From the NCBI GenBank assembly GCA_037481715.1, contig JBBFLD010000004.1:230209-294208 (forward strand): a DNA stretch of 64,000 nucleotides. Reading direction: 5' to 3'. The stretch is from Rosettibacter sp037481715 (GTDB lineage: Bacteria; Bacteroidota; Ignavibacteria; Ignavibacteriales; Melioribacteraceae). This document shows, one piece after another, positions 55,404 through 63,683 of this stretch (the first letter of the stretch is position 1; each line of letters starts with the position of its first letter). A program made the translations under genes and the position numbers. The notes beneath the pieces are model-generated. The model searched no databases. It was not told the DNA's origin and saw nothing but the letters and a program-made list of their open reading frames with translations.

Positions 55404-58400
55404 TTAATTATTTTGCTTTGCAATTATAATCTCACATTCATAATCGCCAATCTGCCAGTTTTGTTTATAGCCATTCATTTTGCCTTCATATCGAATTGAT
55501 TCTGCAAGAACTTCGTTTGAAATATAATCAGAAAATTTCTGAATATAGTTCAAAAATTTATTGTCTCCTTTAACATCTACAAAAATTCTGTCTACAACAT
55601 CAAAACCTGCATCTTTTCTCATATTTTGAACACGATTAACAAACTCACGAGCATAACCTTCTGCTATTAAATCTTCTGTTAGTTCTGTGTCTACTGCAAC
55701 TGTAACCCCTTCTTCACTTTCGACAAACCAGCCTTCAATTTCGTGACTAACAATTTCAACATCTTCCAAGGTAATTTGAATATTCTGTCCTTCAACTTCC
55801 ACATTAAGTTTACCAGATTTTTCAAGTTCAGCAATTGAATTTTTATCGAGTTCTTTAATTACATTGGTTAATGCTTTCACAAGCTTGCCATATTTGGGAC
55901 CGATAACTTTAAAGTTTGGTTTTGCAGTTTTATTCACAATTGAAGAATCATCTTCAAGAACAATTAATTCTTTAATATTCACTTCTTCCAGAATTACATC
56001 TTGCATTTTTCTTAATGCATCCTGTTTTTCTTTATCAACTGCTACCATTATTTTCCTTAATGGTTGACGAACTTTTAAATTATGTTTTGCTCTTATTGAA
56101 CGAGTAAGATAAACAACTCGTTGAGCAATATCCATTTTTTCTTCAAGTTCTTTTTCAAAGTATGATGGTTTAGGAAAATCTGCAAGATGAACTGATTCAT
56201 AATTTTCTTTTTTAGTAACTTTGTTAAGATTCTGATAAATTTCTTCTGCAATAAACGGTGCAAATGGTGCAGTCAATTTTGAAATTGTAATCAAGCATTC
56301 ATATAGAGTTTGATAAGCAGATAATTTATTTTTATTGATTTCAGATTTCCAGAATCTTCTTCTGCTTCTTCTTACATACCAGTTAGATAATTGGTCAATA
56401 GTAAAATTAGCGACCTGACGCGCAGCTTTTGTTACATCATAATTATCCATTAATTCTTCATATTCTTTGACAAGAGAACTCAATTTAGAAATTATCCATC
56501 TGTCAATTTCAGGACGTTCTTCATAAGGTATTAATTCTTCACTGAAATTAAATTTATCTATGTTTGCATATAGCGAGAAGAATGAATAAGTATTTATAAG
56601 AGTTCCAAAGAATTTTCTTTGAACTTCGAGCACACCTTCTTCATCAAAAAGTGTAGGTTTCCATGGCGGACTGGTTGTAATTAGGTACCATCTTGTTGCA
56701 TCGGCTCCATATTTATCAAACAAATCAAATGGGTCAACAGTATTGCCGCGTGATTTGGACATTTTCTGTCCTTCCTTATCAAGTATCAATTCATTCACAA
56801 TAACATTTTTGAAAGCTACATTATCAAAAAGCATTGTGCCGATTGCATGAAGTGTATAAAACCATCCGCGTGTTTGGTCAATCCCTTCACAAATAAAATC
56901 TGCAGGATATTTTTTCTTGAAGGTTTCAACATTTTCAAATGGATAATGGAATTGAGCAAAAGGCATTGCACCGCTGTCGAACCATACATCAATCAGCTCA
57001 GGTGTTCTTTTATAAATTTTTCCATTCTTTTCAAATTTAACTTCATCAACAAAAGGTTTATGAAGATCGATTTCTTCTTCAGGTAAATCTTTAACCAGAA
57101 TTCTTTTTCCGTCTCGTTCAACAAATCCTTCTTTCAATTCAGCGATAGAACCAACAGCAAACATATCACCGTCTTCACTAATCCAAATTGGAAGAGGAGT
57201 TCCCCAGTATCTATCTCGAGATAATGACCAATCTTTATTTTCCTCAAGCCAGTTGCCAAATCGACCTGCACCGACTTCAGGCGGATACCAATTTATAGTT
57301 TTATTTAATTCAATCATTCTTTGAGCAACTTGAGTTGTACGAATGTACCAACTGTCGCGTGCATAATAAATCAATGGATTATCGCATCTCCAGCAGTGAG
57401 GATATGAGTGCATATAATCATTTGTTGCTCGGTAAATCAAACCTCTTTCTTTTAGATTTCGAATTATATCGGGGTCAACACCTTTCTCTTCATGAGTTTC
57501 GAATTGAATTGTTTTAATCAATCTTCCTGCAAAATCTGTAACTTCTTCTGTAAATCTTCCGCTTTTTGTAACCGGCTGAATAAAAGGCAAATCATATTTT
57601 TTTGAAACTTCATAGTCATCTGCACCAAAAGCAGGAGCGATATGAACAACACCAGAACCATCATCTGTGCTGACAAAATCACCTGCAATAATGTACCATG
57701 CTCTTTTGTTTACTGGAATGTATTGGAATAATGGTTCATAATCTCGATTCAGCAAATCAGAACCTTTTAATTCTTGAAGGATTGTGTAATCTTCTTTAAT
57801 TACAGAAAGTCTTGCTTTGGCAAGATACATTACGCCGTGCTTTTCTGTTTTAATTTTCACATAATCTATATCTGGACCAACAGCAAGTGCAACATTTGAA
57901 ATTAATGTCCAGGGCGTTGTTGTCCAAACAAGTATTGAAGCATCTTCATCTTTGAGCTTGAATTTAACATAAACATTTGGGTCCTGAACATCTTTGTAAC
58001 CAAGTGCTAGTTCATGAGAAGAAAGAGGAGTTTCACAGTGAGGGCATTGAGGAACAATTTTAAATCCTTTGTAAATTAATCCTTTCTTGAAATATTCAGA
58101 AAGTGCCCACCATACAGATTCTATGTATTCATTTGTGCAAGTAATGTAAGGATTATCGAGGTCAATCCAGTACCCCATTCTTTCTGTCAGAGTACGCCAG
58201 CCTTCTTTCATTTCAATATGATGATAGACAAGTTCTTTTGCTTTTTTATTGAAAGCAGCGACTCCATACTTTTCAATGTCGGATTTTTGTGTAAATCCTA
58301 AATCTTTTTCTAAAGCTATTTCGATTGGCAATCCATGAGTATCCCAGCCAGCTTTTCTCTGAACTCGGAATCCTTTCATTGTTTTGTAACGGCATACAAG

Positions 58401-58598
58401 GTCTTTCAAAGTTCTTGCCATTACATGATGAATTCCGGGTTTACCATTAACCGTTGGAGGTCCTTCATAAAATGTGAAAGGTTTGTTTTCATCTCTTGAG
58501 GAGATACTTTTTTCAAATATTTTATTTTCCTGCCAGAACTTTAGAATTTGTTCTTCAATTTCAGGATAATTAATTTTTTCATCGAATTGCTTAAACAT
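55404..58598 (-). CDS. ileS: Isoleucyl-tRNA synthetase
   Basis: IleS charges tRNA-Ile and edits misactivated valine. The 1064-residue class I enzyme has the HIGH-type motif GKPGIHHVMAR, GWDTHGLPIE, KMSKSRGN and an editing domain (LVWTTTPWTLISNVALAVG). The C-terminal part (about 880-1060) lacks an obvious zinc finger. Its length and the C-terminal EFVNRVQNMRKDAGFDVVDRI match the longer eukaryote-like type 2 group, which tends to tolerate mupirocin. It lies between a membrane protein gene and the dksA-like gene. Confidence 0.95.
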   Translation of the reverse strand: MFKQFDEKINYPEIEEQILKFWQENKIFEKSISSRDENKPFTFYEGPPTVNGKPGIHHVMARTLKDLVCRYKTMKGFRVQRKAGWDTHGLPIEIALEKDLGFTQKSDIEKYGVAAFNKKAKELVYHHIEMKEGWRTLTERMGYWIDLDNPYITCTNEYIESVWWALSEYFKKGLIYKGFKIVPQCPHCETPLSSHELALGYKDVQDPNVYVKFKLKDEDASILVWTTTPWTLISNVALAVGPDIDYVKIKTEKHGVMYLAKARLSVIKEDYTILQELKGSDLLNRDYEPLFQYIPVNKRAWYIIAGDFVSTDDGSGVVHIAPAFGADDYEVSKKYDLPFIQPVTKSGRFTEEVTDFAGRLIKTIQFETHEEKGVDPDIIRNLKERGLIYRATNDYMHSYPHCWRCDNPLIYYARDSWYIRTTQVAQRMIELNKTINWYPPEVGAGRFGNWLEENKDWSLSRDRYWGTPLPIWISEDGDMFAVGSIAELKEGFVERDGKRILVKDLPEEEIDLHKPFVDEVKFEKNGKIYKRTPELIDVWFDSGAMPFAQFHYPFENVETFKKKYPADFICEGIDQTRGWFYTLHAIGTMLFDNVAFKNVIVNELILDKEGQKMSKSRGNTVDPFDLFDKYGADATRWYLITTSPPWKPTLFDEEGVLEVQRKFFGTLINTYSFFSLYANIDKFNFSEELIPYEERPEIDRWIISKLSSLVKEYEELMDNYDVTKAARQVANFTIDQLSNWYVRRSRRRFWKSEINKNKLSAYQTLYECLITISKLTAPFAPFIAEEIYQNLNKVTKKENYESVHLADFPKPSYFEKELEEKMDIAQRVVYLTRSIRAKHNLKVRQPLRKIMVAVDKEKQDALRKMQDVILEEVNIKELIVLEDDSSIVNKTAKPNFKVIGPKYGKLVKALTNVIKELDKNSIAELEKSGKLNVEVEGQNIQITLEDVEIVSHEIEGWFVESEEGVTVAVDTELTEDLIAEGYAREFVNRVQNMRKDAGFDVVDRIFVDVKGDNKFLNYIQKFSDYISNEVLAESIRYEGKMNGYKQNWQIGDYECEIIIAKQNN

Positions 58599-58627
58599 CT
58601 TTTTCTCTGTATTTAGATTGTTAATAA

Positions 58628-59245
58628 TTATTCTTCTTCAGATTCGTATTTTTTTATTAATTCTTTTTCTGCAGCAATAAATTCTTTTAGTTGTGTTTCA
58701 ATATATTTTTTCTTTTCCAGAATTTCGTCTGCAGCTTTTTGAGCATCATAAAGAATCTTATCTGCTTTTAAGCGTGCTTCTTCAACAATAATTTGTGCTT
58801 CTCTTTGAGCTGAAGTTAGTATTTTTTTTATCTCATCTAATTTTGTTTTTCCTGCGTTGCTTTCTTTTTGCATTATCAGAAGTTCGCATACAACCATTCC
58901 AAATAATCCCATTGCACCAAGAGCTATATTTCGAAGTATGTATAAAATCATATTTTCTACAAGTAAATTGCTCAAGCCAAAATATTCACTGAATAATGAA
59001 ATTAAAATTACAGTTAAGAAAGCAGTAGAGACAATAACAGCAAATATTACTTTCCCGCCGTGGTTGTAACCAAGAGTTTTATTTATCAGCCACCCGCAGG
59101 CAAAAGCAAAAATTGAAAGAACAAACCAGACTGCAAAATTTTGATACCCAGCCTGAAAGATATCAGTGCTCAAAAAATTAGATGCAAAAATAATCAAAGC
59201 AAGCAATACGGCGGTAGCATAATAAATTGTTTTTTTTTCTTTCAT
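58628..59245 (-). CDS. Membrane protein with C-terminal coiled coil
   Basis: The 205-residue protein has four hydrophobic segments (about 8-27, 36-55, 66-88 and 100-125). A cytoplasmic coiled coil (about 130-205) is rich in Ala, Glu and Lys (AQREAQIIVEEARLKADKIL), resembling DivIVA or ATP synthase b-type helices. I do not recognise a family. It overlaps the PNP gene by 4 nt (ATGA), so it is coupled to it. Proximity to divIVA suggests, without proof, a role at the cell pole or septum. Confidence 0.6.
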   Translation of the reverse strand: MKEKKTIYYATAVLLALIIFASNFLSTDIFQAGYQNFAVWFVLSIFAFACGWLINKTLGYNHGGKVIFAVIVSTAFLTVILISLFSEYFGLSNLLVENMILYILRNIALGAMGLFGMVVCELLIMQKESNAGKTKLDEIKKILTSAQREAQIIVEEARLKADKILYDAQKAADEILEKKKYIETQLKEFIAAEKELIKKYESEEE

Positions 59246-60063
59246 AATTTTTTAATTACCTCTTTCATAATTAATGTCATTTTGGGTTCTGCTTCGTTTG
59301 CAGCAGCAATAATATCTTCAAGTGATGCTGGTTTCAAGGCTTCAGGGAAACATTCATCTGTAATAATGCTTAAGCCAAGGACTTTCATTCCCATGTGATT
59401 AGCAACAATATTTTCAGGAACTGTTGACATTCCAACTACATCAGCTCCAATTGCTCTTAAAAATCTGTATTCTGCTTTTGTCTCTAAATTTGGTCCTGGA
59501 ACAGCAACATAAACTCCTTTCTGAACTTTAATTTTATTTTCGAGAGCTGCTTCTTCAGCAAGTTTAATTAGTTCAAGACTGTAAGGTTCGCTCATATCTG
59601 GGAATCTTGGTCCAAGTTCATCTTCATTTTTTCCAATTAATGGATTATCGCCAAGTAAATTTATGTGGTCGACCATAATCATAATATCACCTCTTCTAAA
59701 AAGAGGATTCATACCACCGCATGCATTAGAAACAAGCAAAGTTTTAACACCAAGAAACTTCATCACACGAACTGGATAAGTAATTTGTTGCATTGTGTAT
59801 CCTTCATAATAATGAAATCTACCCTGCATTGCAACAACATCTTTTCCGGAAATTTTCCCAAAAATTAATTTGCCGTGATGAGATTCAACAGTTGAAATTG
59901 GAAAGTGAGGTAAATCTGCATAATCAATTTGATGTTCAATCTCAATTTCTTTAACCAGACCTCCAAGGCCTGTGCCGAGAATTATGCCAATCTCATAATT
60001 CTTTGTTGTTCTTTTTCGAATTACTTCGAGTGTTTCATTAATCATGTTGATTAATTTACTCAT
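59242..60063 (-). CDS. Purine nucleoside phosphorylase
   Basis: PNP cleaves purine (deoxy)nucleosides with phosphate to the free base and (deoxy)ribose-1-phosphate in salvage. The 273-residue protein belongs to the trimeric PNP/MTAP type: IILGTGLGGLVKEIE, SHHGKLIFGKISG, GRFHYYEGY, NACGGMNP, and AVPGPNLETKAEYRFLRAIGADVVGMSTVPE with the base-binding Glu and the Met-Ser-Thr. It may accept inosine and guanosine. It overlaps divIVA and the membrane protein gene by 4 nt each. Confidence 0.93.
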   Translation of the reverse strand: MSKLINMINETLEVIRKRTTKNYEIGIILGTGLGGLVKEIEIEHQIDYADLPHFPISTVESHHGKLIFGKISGKDVVAMQGRFHYYEGYTMQQITYPVRVMKFLGVKTLLVSNACGGMNPLFRRGDIMIMVDHINLLGDNPLIGKNEDELGPRFPDMSEPYSLELIKLAEEAALENKIKVQKGVYVAVPGPNLETKAEYRFLRAIGADVVGMSTVPENIVANHMGMKVLGLSIITDECFPEALKPASLEDIIAAANEAEPKMTLIMKEVIKKL

Positions 60064-60602
60064 AGTAATTTCTCCAATATATCATCTACATTTATTTCTG
60101 TTTGATTTTCTTTTTCTTCTGTAATCTTTTCTTTCTTTTTAATTTCAGGTTCTCTTGTTTGTGCACCTAATTCAAGCAAGTTCGATTGTGTTTCAATCAT
60201 TGCTTTAATTTTTGACACAAGCAATTTTTTTTCTTCTCTTAATTTAACAACTGAATCACGAATTGCACTTGCATTTTCTTTTGCTTTCTCTACAATTTGA
60301 GATGCTTTAATTTCTGCTTCTTTCAAAATTAATGCAGATTGTTTTTTTGCAGAATCAATTGCTTTAGTAGTAGATTCAGTTGCGCTCAACAAAGCATTTT
60401 GTAAATTCTTTTCTATCTTTTTGAATTCTTTGAGCTGCTCTTCTTTTTCTTCAAGTTCTTTTAATAATTTTTCATTTTCATTTTGAAGACGTTCAAATTC
60501 ATCGGCAAGTTTTTCAAGAAAAGCTTTGACTTCATCGCGGTCATAGCCGCGGACAGATTTGTTAAACTCCTGATTCTTAATTCCGAACGGGGTAAATTTC
60601 AT
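60060..60602 (-). CDS. divIVA: DivIVA domain protein
   Basis: The 180-residue coiled-coil protein opens with the DivIVA N-domain (FGIKNQEFNKSVRGYDRDEVKAFLEKLADEFERLQ), followed by a long Lys/Glu coiled coil. Family members recognise curved membranes and organise poles or division sites. In this phylum group the gene is commonly found after yggS, as here. It starts 11 nt after yggS and overlaps PNP by 4 nt. Confidence 0.88.
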   Translation of the reverse strand: MKFTPFGIKNQEFNKSVRGYDRDEVKAFLEKLADEFERLQNENEKLLKELEEKEEQLKEFKKIEKNLQNALLSATESTTKAIDSAKKQSALILKEAEIKASQIVEKAKENASAIRDSVVKLREEKKLLVSKIKAMIETQSNLLELGAQTREPEIKKKEKITEEKENQTEINVDDILEKLL

Positions 60603-60613
60603 TTTTATTCCCC

Positions 60614-61297
60614 TTAATTTTTAATTCTTTCGCCAAAAATTGCTGTTCCAATTCTCAGCATTGTCGAGCCTTCTTCAATGGCAATTTCAAAATCGTTTGT
60701 CATTCCCATTGAAAGTTCAGTCAAATTGAATCCTGCATTATTCAATTTTTCTTTCAACTTTCTAAGCTGAATAAATGATTTTCTAATCAGTTCAGAATCA
60801 TCAGTAAATGGAGCAATAGTCATCAAACCTATCAAATTTAGATTTGATGCTTCAAAACAATATTGTGCAGTCTCAAAAATTTCTTTTTCATCCATCAAAC
60901 CAAATTTTGTAGCTTCGTTCGATGTTTTAATTTCAAGCAGAACATTCTGCCGTTTTCCAATTTGAGATGCTCTTTTATTTATTTCCTCAGCAAGTTTTAT
61001 AGAATCCACAGAATGAATAAAATCTGCTGCTTTAATTACATACTTAACTTTATTTGTTTGAAGATGTCCAATAAAATGCCAACGAACTCCATTTGATAAT
61101 TTTTCATATTTATCTTTCAATTCCTGAGCTTTATTTTCTCCAATATCTTTCAATCCTGATTCAACTGCCTGCTTAATTATTTCAACTGGTTGTGTTTTTG
61201 TAACTCCAATTAATGTAATTTCACTTCTATCTCTTCCGATTGAAATACATTTGCTTAAAATTTTCTCTTCAATTCTTTTAATGTTATCAGCAATCAT
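60614..61297 (-). CDS. yggS: YggS-family PLP homeostasis protein
   Basis: This is a 227-residue pyridoxal-phosphate carrier of the YggS/PROSC family with an alanine racemase-like barrel. The PLP lysine is in LIGVTKTQ. Other conserved parts are DIGENKAQELKDKYE, WHFIGHLQTNK, LLEIKTSNEATKFG, LMTIAPF, LSMGMTNDFEIAIEEGSTMLRIGTAIFG. It buffers PLP rather than catalysing a known reaction. It is the first gene of the long minus-strand string down to rluD. Confidence 0.94.
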   Translation of the reverse strand: MIADNIKRIEEKILSKCISIGRDRSEITLIGVTKTQPVEIIKQAVESGLKDIGENKAQELKDKYEKLSNGVRWHFIGHLQTNKVKYVIKAADFIHSVDSIKLAEEINKRASQIGKRQNVLLEIKTSNEATKFGLMDEKEIFETAQYCFEASNLNLIGLMTIAPFTDDSELIRKSFIQLRKLKEKLNNAGFNLTELSMGMTNDFEIAIEEGSTMLRIGTAIFGERIKN

Positions 61298-61433
61298 TTA
61301 GAATTTTTTAATCATATATAATTTTTAAGGTTAAAAAAGTATCCGTTTTGATTCTAAAAGTCAATGAATTTAGTTGGTTAATATAATAATAAAAAATCCA
61401 TATAGAGCATGCTGAAGTAGATTTTTCTCTAAT

Positions 61434-61462
61434 GCAGTCTGTAAAATAATTTGTGTAAATAG
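61434..61462 (+). repeat. Probable IS256-family terminal inverted repeat (one end)
   Basis: The segment GTCTGTAAAATAATTTGTGT followed by AAATAG lies immediately outside the transposase stop. It resembles the GTGTAAA-containing ends of IS256-family elements when read inward. I find no matching inverted copy near 62750-62900, so the other end is lost or displaced. Confidence 0.5.
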
Positions 61463-61465
61463 TTT

Positions 61466-62740
61466 TTAAAGTTCAGCAAAATCCTCAAACCTCATTGCAG
61501 CTGGCAAGTCTATCCTTAAAATAAAAATAACTAATAACAACAGACTAATTTCTAACCTCCTTGTTTCAGGAAAGTTGGCATAGTCACTTTTCGGATAAAT
61601 CTCTATAAACTAAGAATAGCATCTTTTTTAATACATCGTCACCGGGAAAAAATGATTTTGATTGAGTAACTTTTTTGAATTGACAATGTAAAGGTTTAAC
61701 AACATTAGTAGTATTAATGATCGTTTTAATTTTTTCTGGTTATTTAAAGTAAATTGCAAGATTGTTTCAATTTTTTCGCTATGACTTTATAGCAAGAGAA
61801 TATCTACTGCCCCAATTTTCTCATAACTTATAAGACTAATCAAAGCGGTTTCTTCAGATGGAGCTTGATAAACTTCACGGAGGTTTTGTATAAATTTCTT
61901 TTGATTTTTGCTGGCTACATATTTTAATGTATTTCCAATTTGATGTATAATACATAACTGGATTTCTGTTTTAGGAAAAACTATATTTATTGCTACCAGA
62001 AAACCTTTTAGCCCATCGATACATGCAATGAATATCTCTTTTACTCCTCGACTTTTTAATTCAGTTAAAATATTAAGCCAAAAGTTAGCCCCTTCTGTTT
62101 CATCAATCCATAATCCAGGTAAATCTTTATGTCCTTCCATATCAACGGCTAAGCAAGTATATGCTGCTTTTGAGCTTTTTTTTCTTGATCCTTTGTGAGA
62201 TTATAGTTTATTGCATCAAAAAAGACGAGTGAATAGTTCTTTTCTAAAGGTATATTTTGCCACTCTTCAGCTAAGTAAACAATTTTATCTGTAATGTTAG
62301 ATACAAGTGTTGGATTTATATCAATGCTATATAGTTAGCTAACGTGTAATTGTAAATCCCTTATTGTCATTTCTTTTTCATACATTTATATAATTTCGTC
62401 CTTTACTGAGTTTATAATTCTTTCATATTTTTTTTATTATTACAATATAAACGTGCCATTACGAACTAGCAGGACTGTTAGTTTTGTCTCCCCATATCGT
62501 TTTTCAAAGTTTTTCTATCTTTTCCACTATGGTTTATTCCAACTATTTCTTACTTCGGGTGAATATTTTTCTAGCTCCCGGCATGTCGAGATTTGGTTAG
62601 CTCTACTTCCAACATTTGCTCTGTTGTTTTTTTATATGAGTTTTTTATTGCTCAATCCTTGCACATTAGGTTTTTGTAGTTTTTCGCTTTAGATGGATCG
62701 GTTTTTAATTGCTTGATCATCTCATTTGTTAGTTCTATTG
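61466..62740 (-). pseudogene. Decayed IS256-family (mutator) transposase
   Basis: Reading the minus strand through several stops and frame changes recovers a nearly full-length IS256 transposase. The N-terminus has LTNEMIKQLKTDPSKAKNYK. TTEQMLEVELT and KDRKTLKND follow, then RNGTFIL and YERIINSVKDEII. MTIRDLQLHVS and SIDINPTLVSNITDKI come next, then FFDAINYN (first catalytic Asp) and the longest open stretch (62140-61787, from MEGHKDLPGLWIDETEGANFW). This includes IACIDGLKG (second Asp) and LCIIHQIGNTLKYV. The C-terminal part gives TTNVVKP and KKVTQSKSFFPGDDVLKKM. In-frame stops interrupt at least five places, so the element cannot move by itself. Confidence 0.88.
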
Positions 62741-62805
62741 TGTAAATCCTTTTTATATTGGTTAATGAATTCGTTAATTAAAAATAACACCATCAAGAAC
62801 TTTTG

Positions 62806-62852
62806 TTGAGGATAAGCTACGTTCGGCTACGCATCACTTCGCTTATCCTCAA
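62806..62852. repeat. G+C-rich palindromic element
   Basis: A perfect 12-bp inverted repeat (TTGAGGATAAGC/GCTTATCCTCAA) flanks 23 nt that are far richer in G+C than their surroundings. GCTACG occurs twice inside it (62816-62821 and 62827-62832). It resembles REP-type or MITE-like palindromes. Only one copy is in the window. Confidence 0.55.
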
Positions 62853-62900
62853 ATCCTACATTATCCATTTACTCAAAATTGTTTATACTCCTGACAATTT

Positions 62901-62990
62901 AACTTAAGAGGATATAAAAAAGCTAACACAGAATTTGGATTAGCTGCAATACCGCACAATATTAAAAAACTCAGGATGATGATCAACTAA
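62901..62990 (+). pseudogene. C-terminal remnant of an IS1182-like transposase
   Basis: The frame from 62901 gives NLRGYKKANTEF, then GLAAIPHNIKKLRMMIN and a stop. This is the typical end of IS1182-type (IS4/DDE) transposases, where (F)LRGxxKVxTEFGLxAxAHNxxKL closes the protein. An in-frame TGA stands just upstream, and no more of the protein is recognisable. It is unrelated to the nearby IS256 remnant. Confidence 0.6.
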
Positions 62991-63008
62991 TAAAGGGTTG
63001 ATTTTTTT
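62982..63008 (+). terminator. Possible terminator after the transposase remnant
   Basis: ATCAAC/GTTGAT with a 9-nt loop is followed by a run of T (63002-63008). The stem is short (6 bp), and it directly follows the remnant's stop codon. Confidence 0.4.
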
Positions 63009-63600
63009 CATTCACTTAGAAATTACTTTTTGATTAACCCCAGATTTGTTAAGACAATCTGATAAGAAAAATAGGATTGAATTTTTTAATTTATCTCTAA
63101 TAGTAAGTTTACGAAAAGTTTACTAATAATTATTGTTCGGAGTATATTGGTTAATAAATATCATACATATTTTTATAAATAATGCAATACAGAAACGTTA
63201 ATAGATATTATATTAACATTATTGATCAGAATTTTGGGTATAAACATATCACAAATTTTCTAAAAGATATTCTGTAACTAAAATACAGAAATTTCTCTGT
63301 GATTTGACAGTATGTAAGTAACAAATAGCGTCTCTTATTACTCAAGGGCTAACAAGCAGGAAATTCCAGACAAATTGTTTTTAAGCAAAATGACGATTTA
63401 CTATTATATAAGCAAAATTATGTCTAAATTAAATATTTTAAGAAATCCAATCTCGTAGCAATCTATAATACAGATATAAAAGATGCCTTAGAAAAGGATT
63501 AATTATGACTCTTTCCGCAGAATGGTATAAAGTACTAATTCATTTCTAGTATAAAGTACTAAAAGAATTAGTATTTTGTCCTAAGGTGTATATTCATACT
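63009..63600. other. Non-coding A+T-rich stretch
   Basis: I see no gene here; all frames are broken by stops. Small dyads occur (TTCTGTA at 63270-63276 with TACAGAA at 63284-63290). A 14-bp direct repeat, GTATAAAGTACTAA, lies at 63525-63538 and 63549-63562. A 14-codon frame at 63505-63549 is too short to trust. It is probably decayed mobile DNA between two insertion sequences. Confidence 0.5.
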
Positions 63601-63621
63601 TAGTTGAAAATAAAAAAAAGA

Positions 63622-63681
63622 GAGACTCCTAAGTAATTAGTAAATTAATGTTTAACAAAACAAAAAATTAAAAGGAGTCTC
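63622..63681 (+). promoter_or_regulatory. Inverted repeat enclosing the transposase ribosome-binding site
   Basis: GAGACTCCT (63622-63630) is perfectly complementary to AGGAGTCTC (63673-63681), and the right arm contains the AGGAG ribosome-binding site of the transposase that starts at 63684. An mRNA begun upstream of the left arm would mask the site. It could also be part of the element's terminal repeat. Confidence 0.5.
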
Positions 63682-63683
63682 AT

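Noticed and set aside
62453..62692. Plus-strand frame of 79 codons with hydrophobic residues
   Set aside because: It runs antisense to the N-terminal part of the decayed IS256 transposase, which explains the sequence better.
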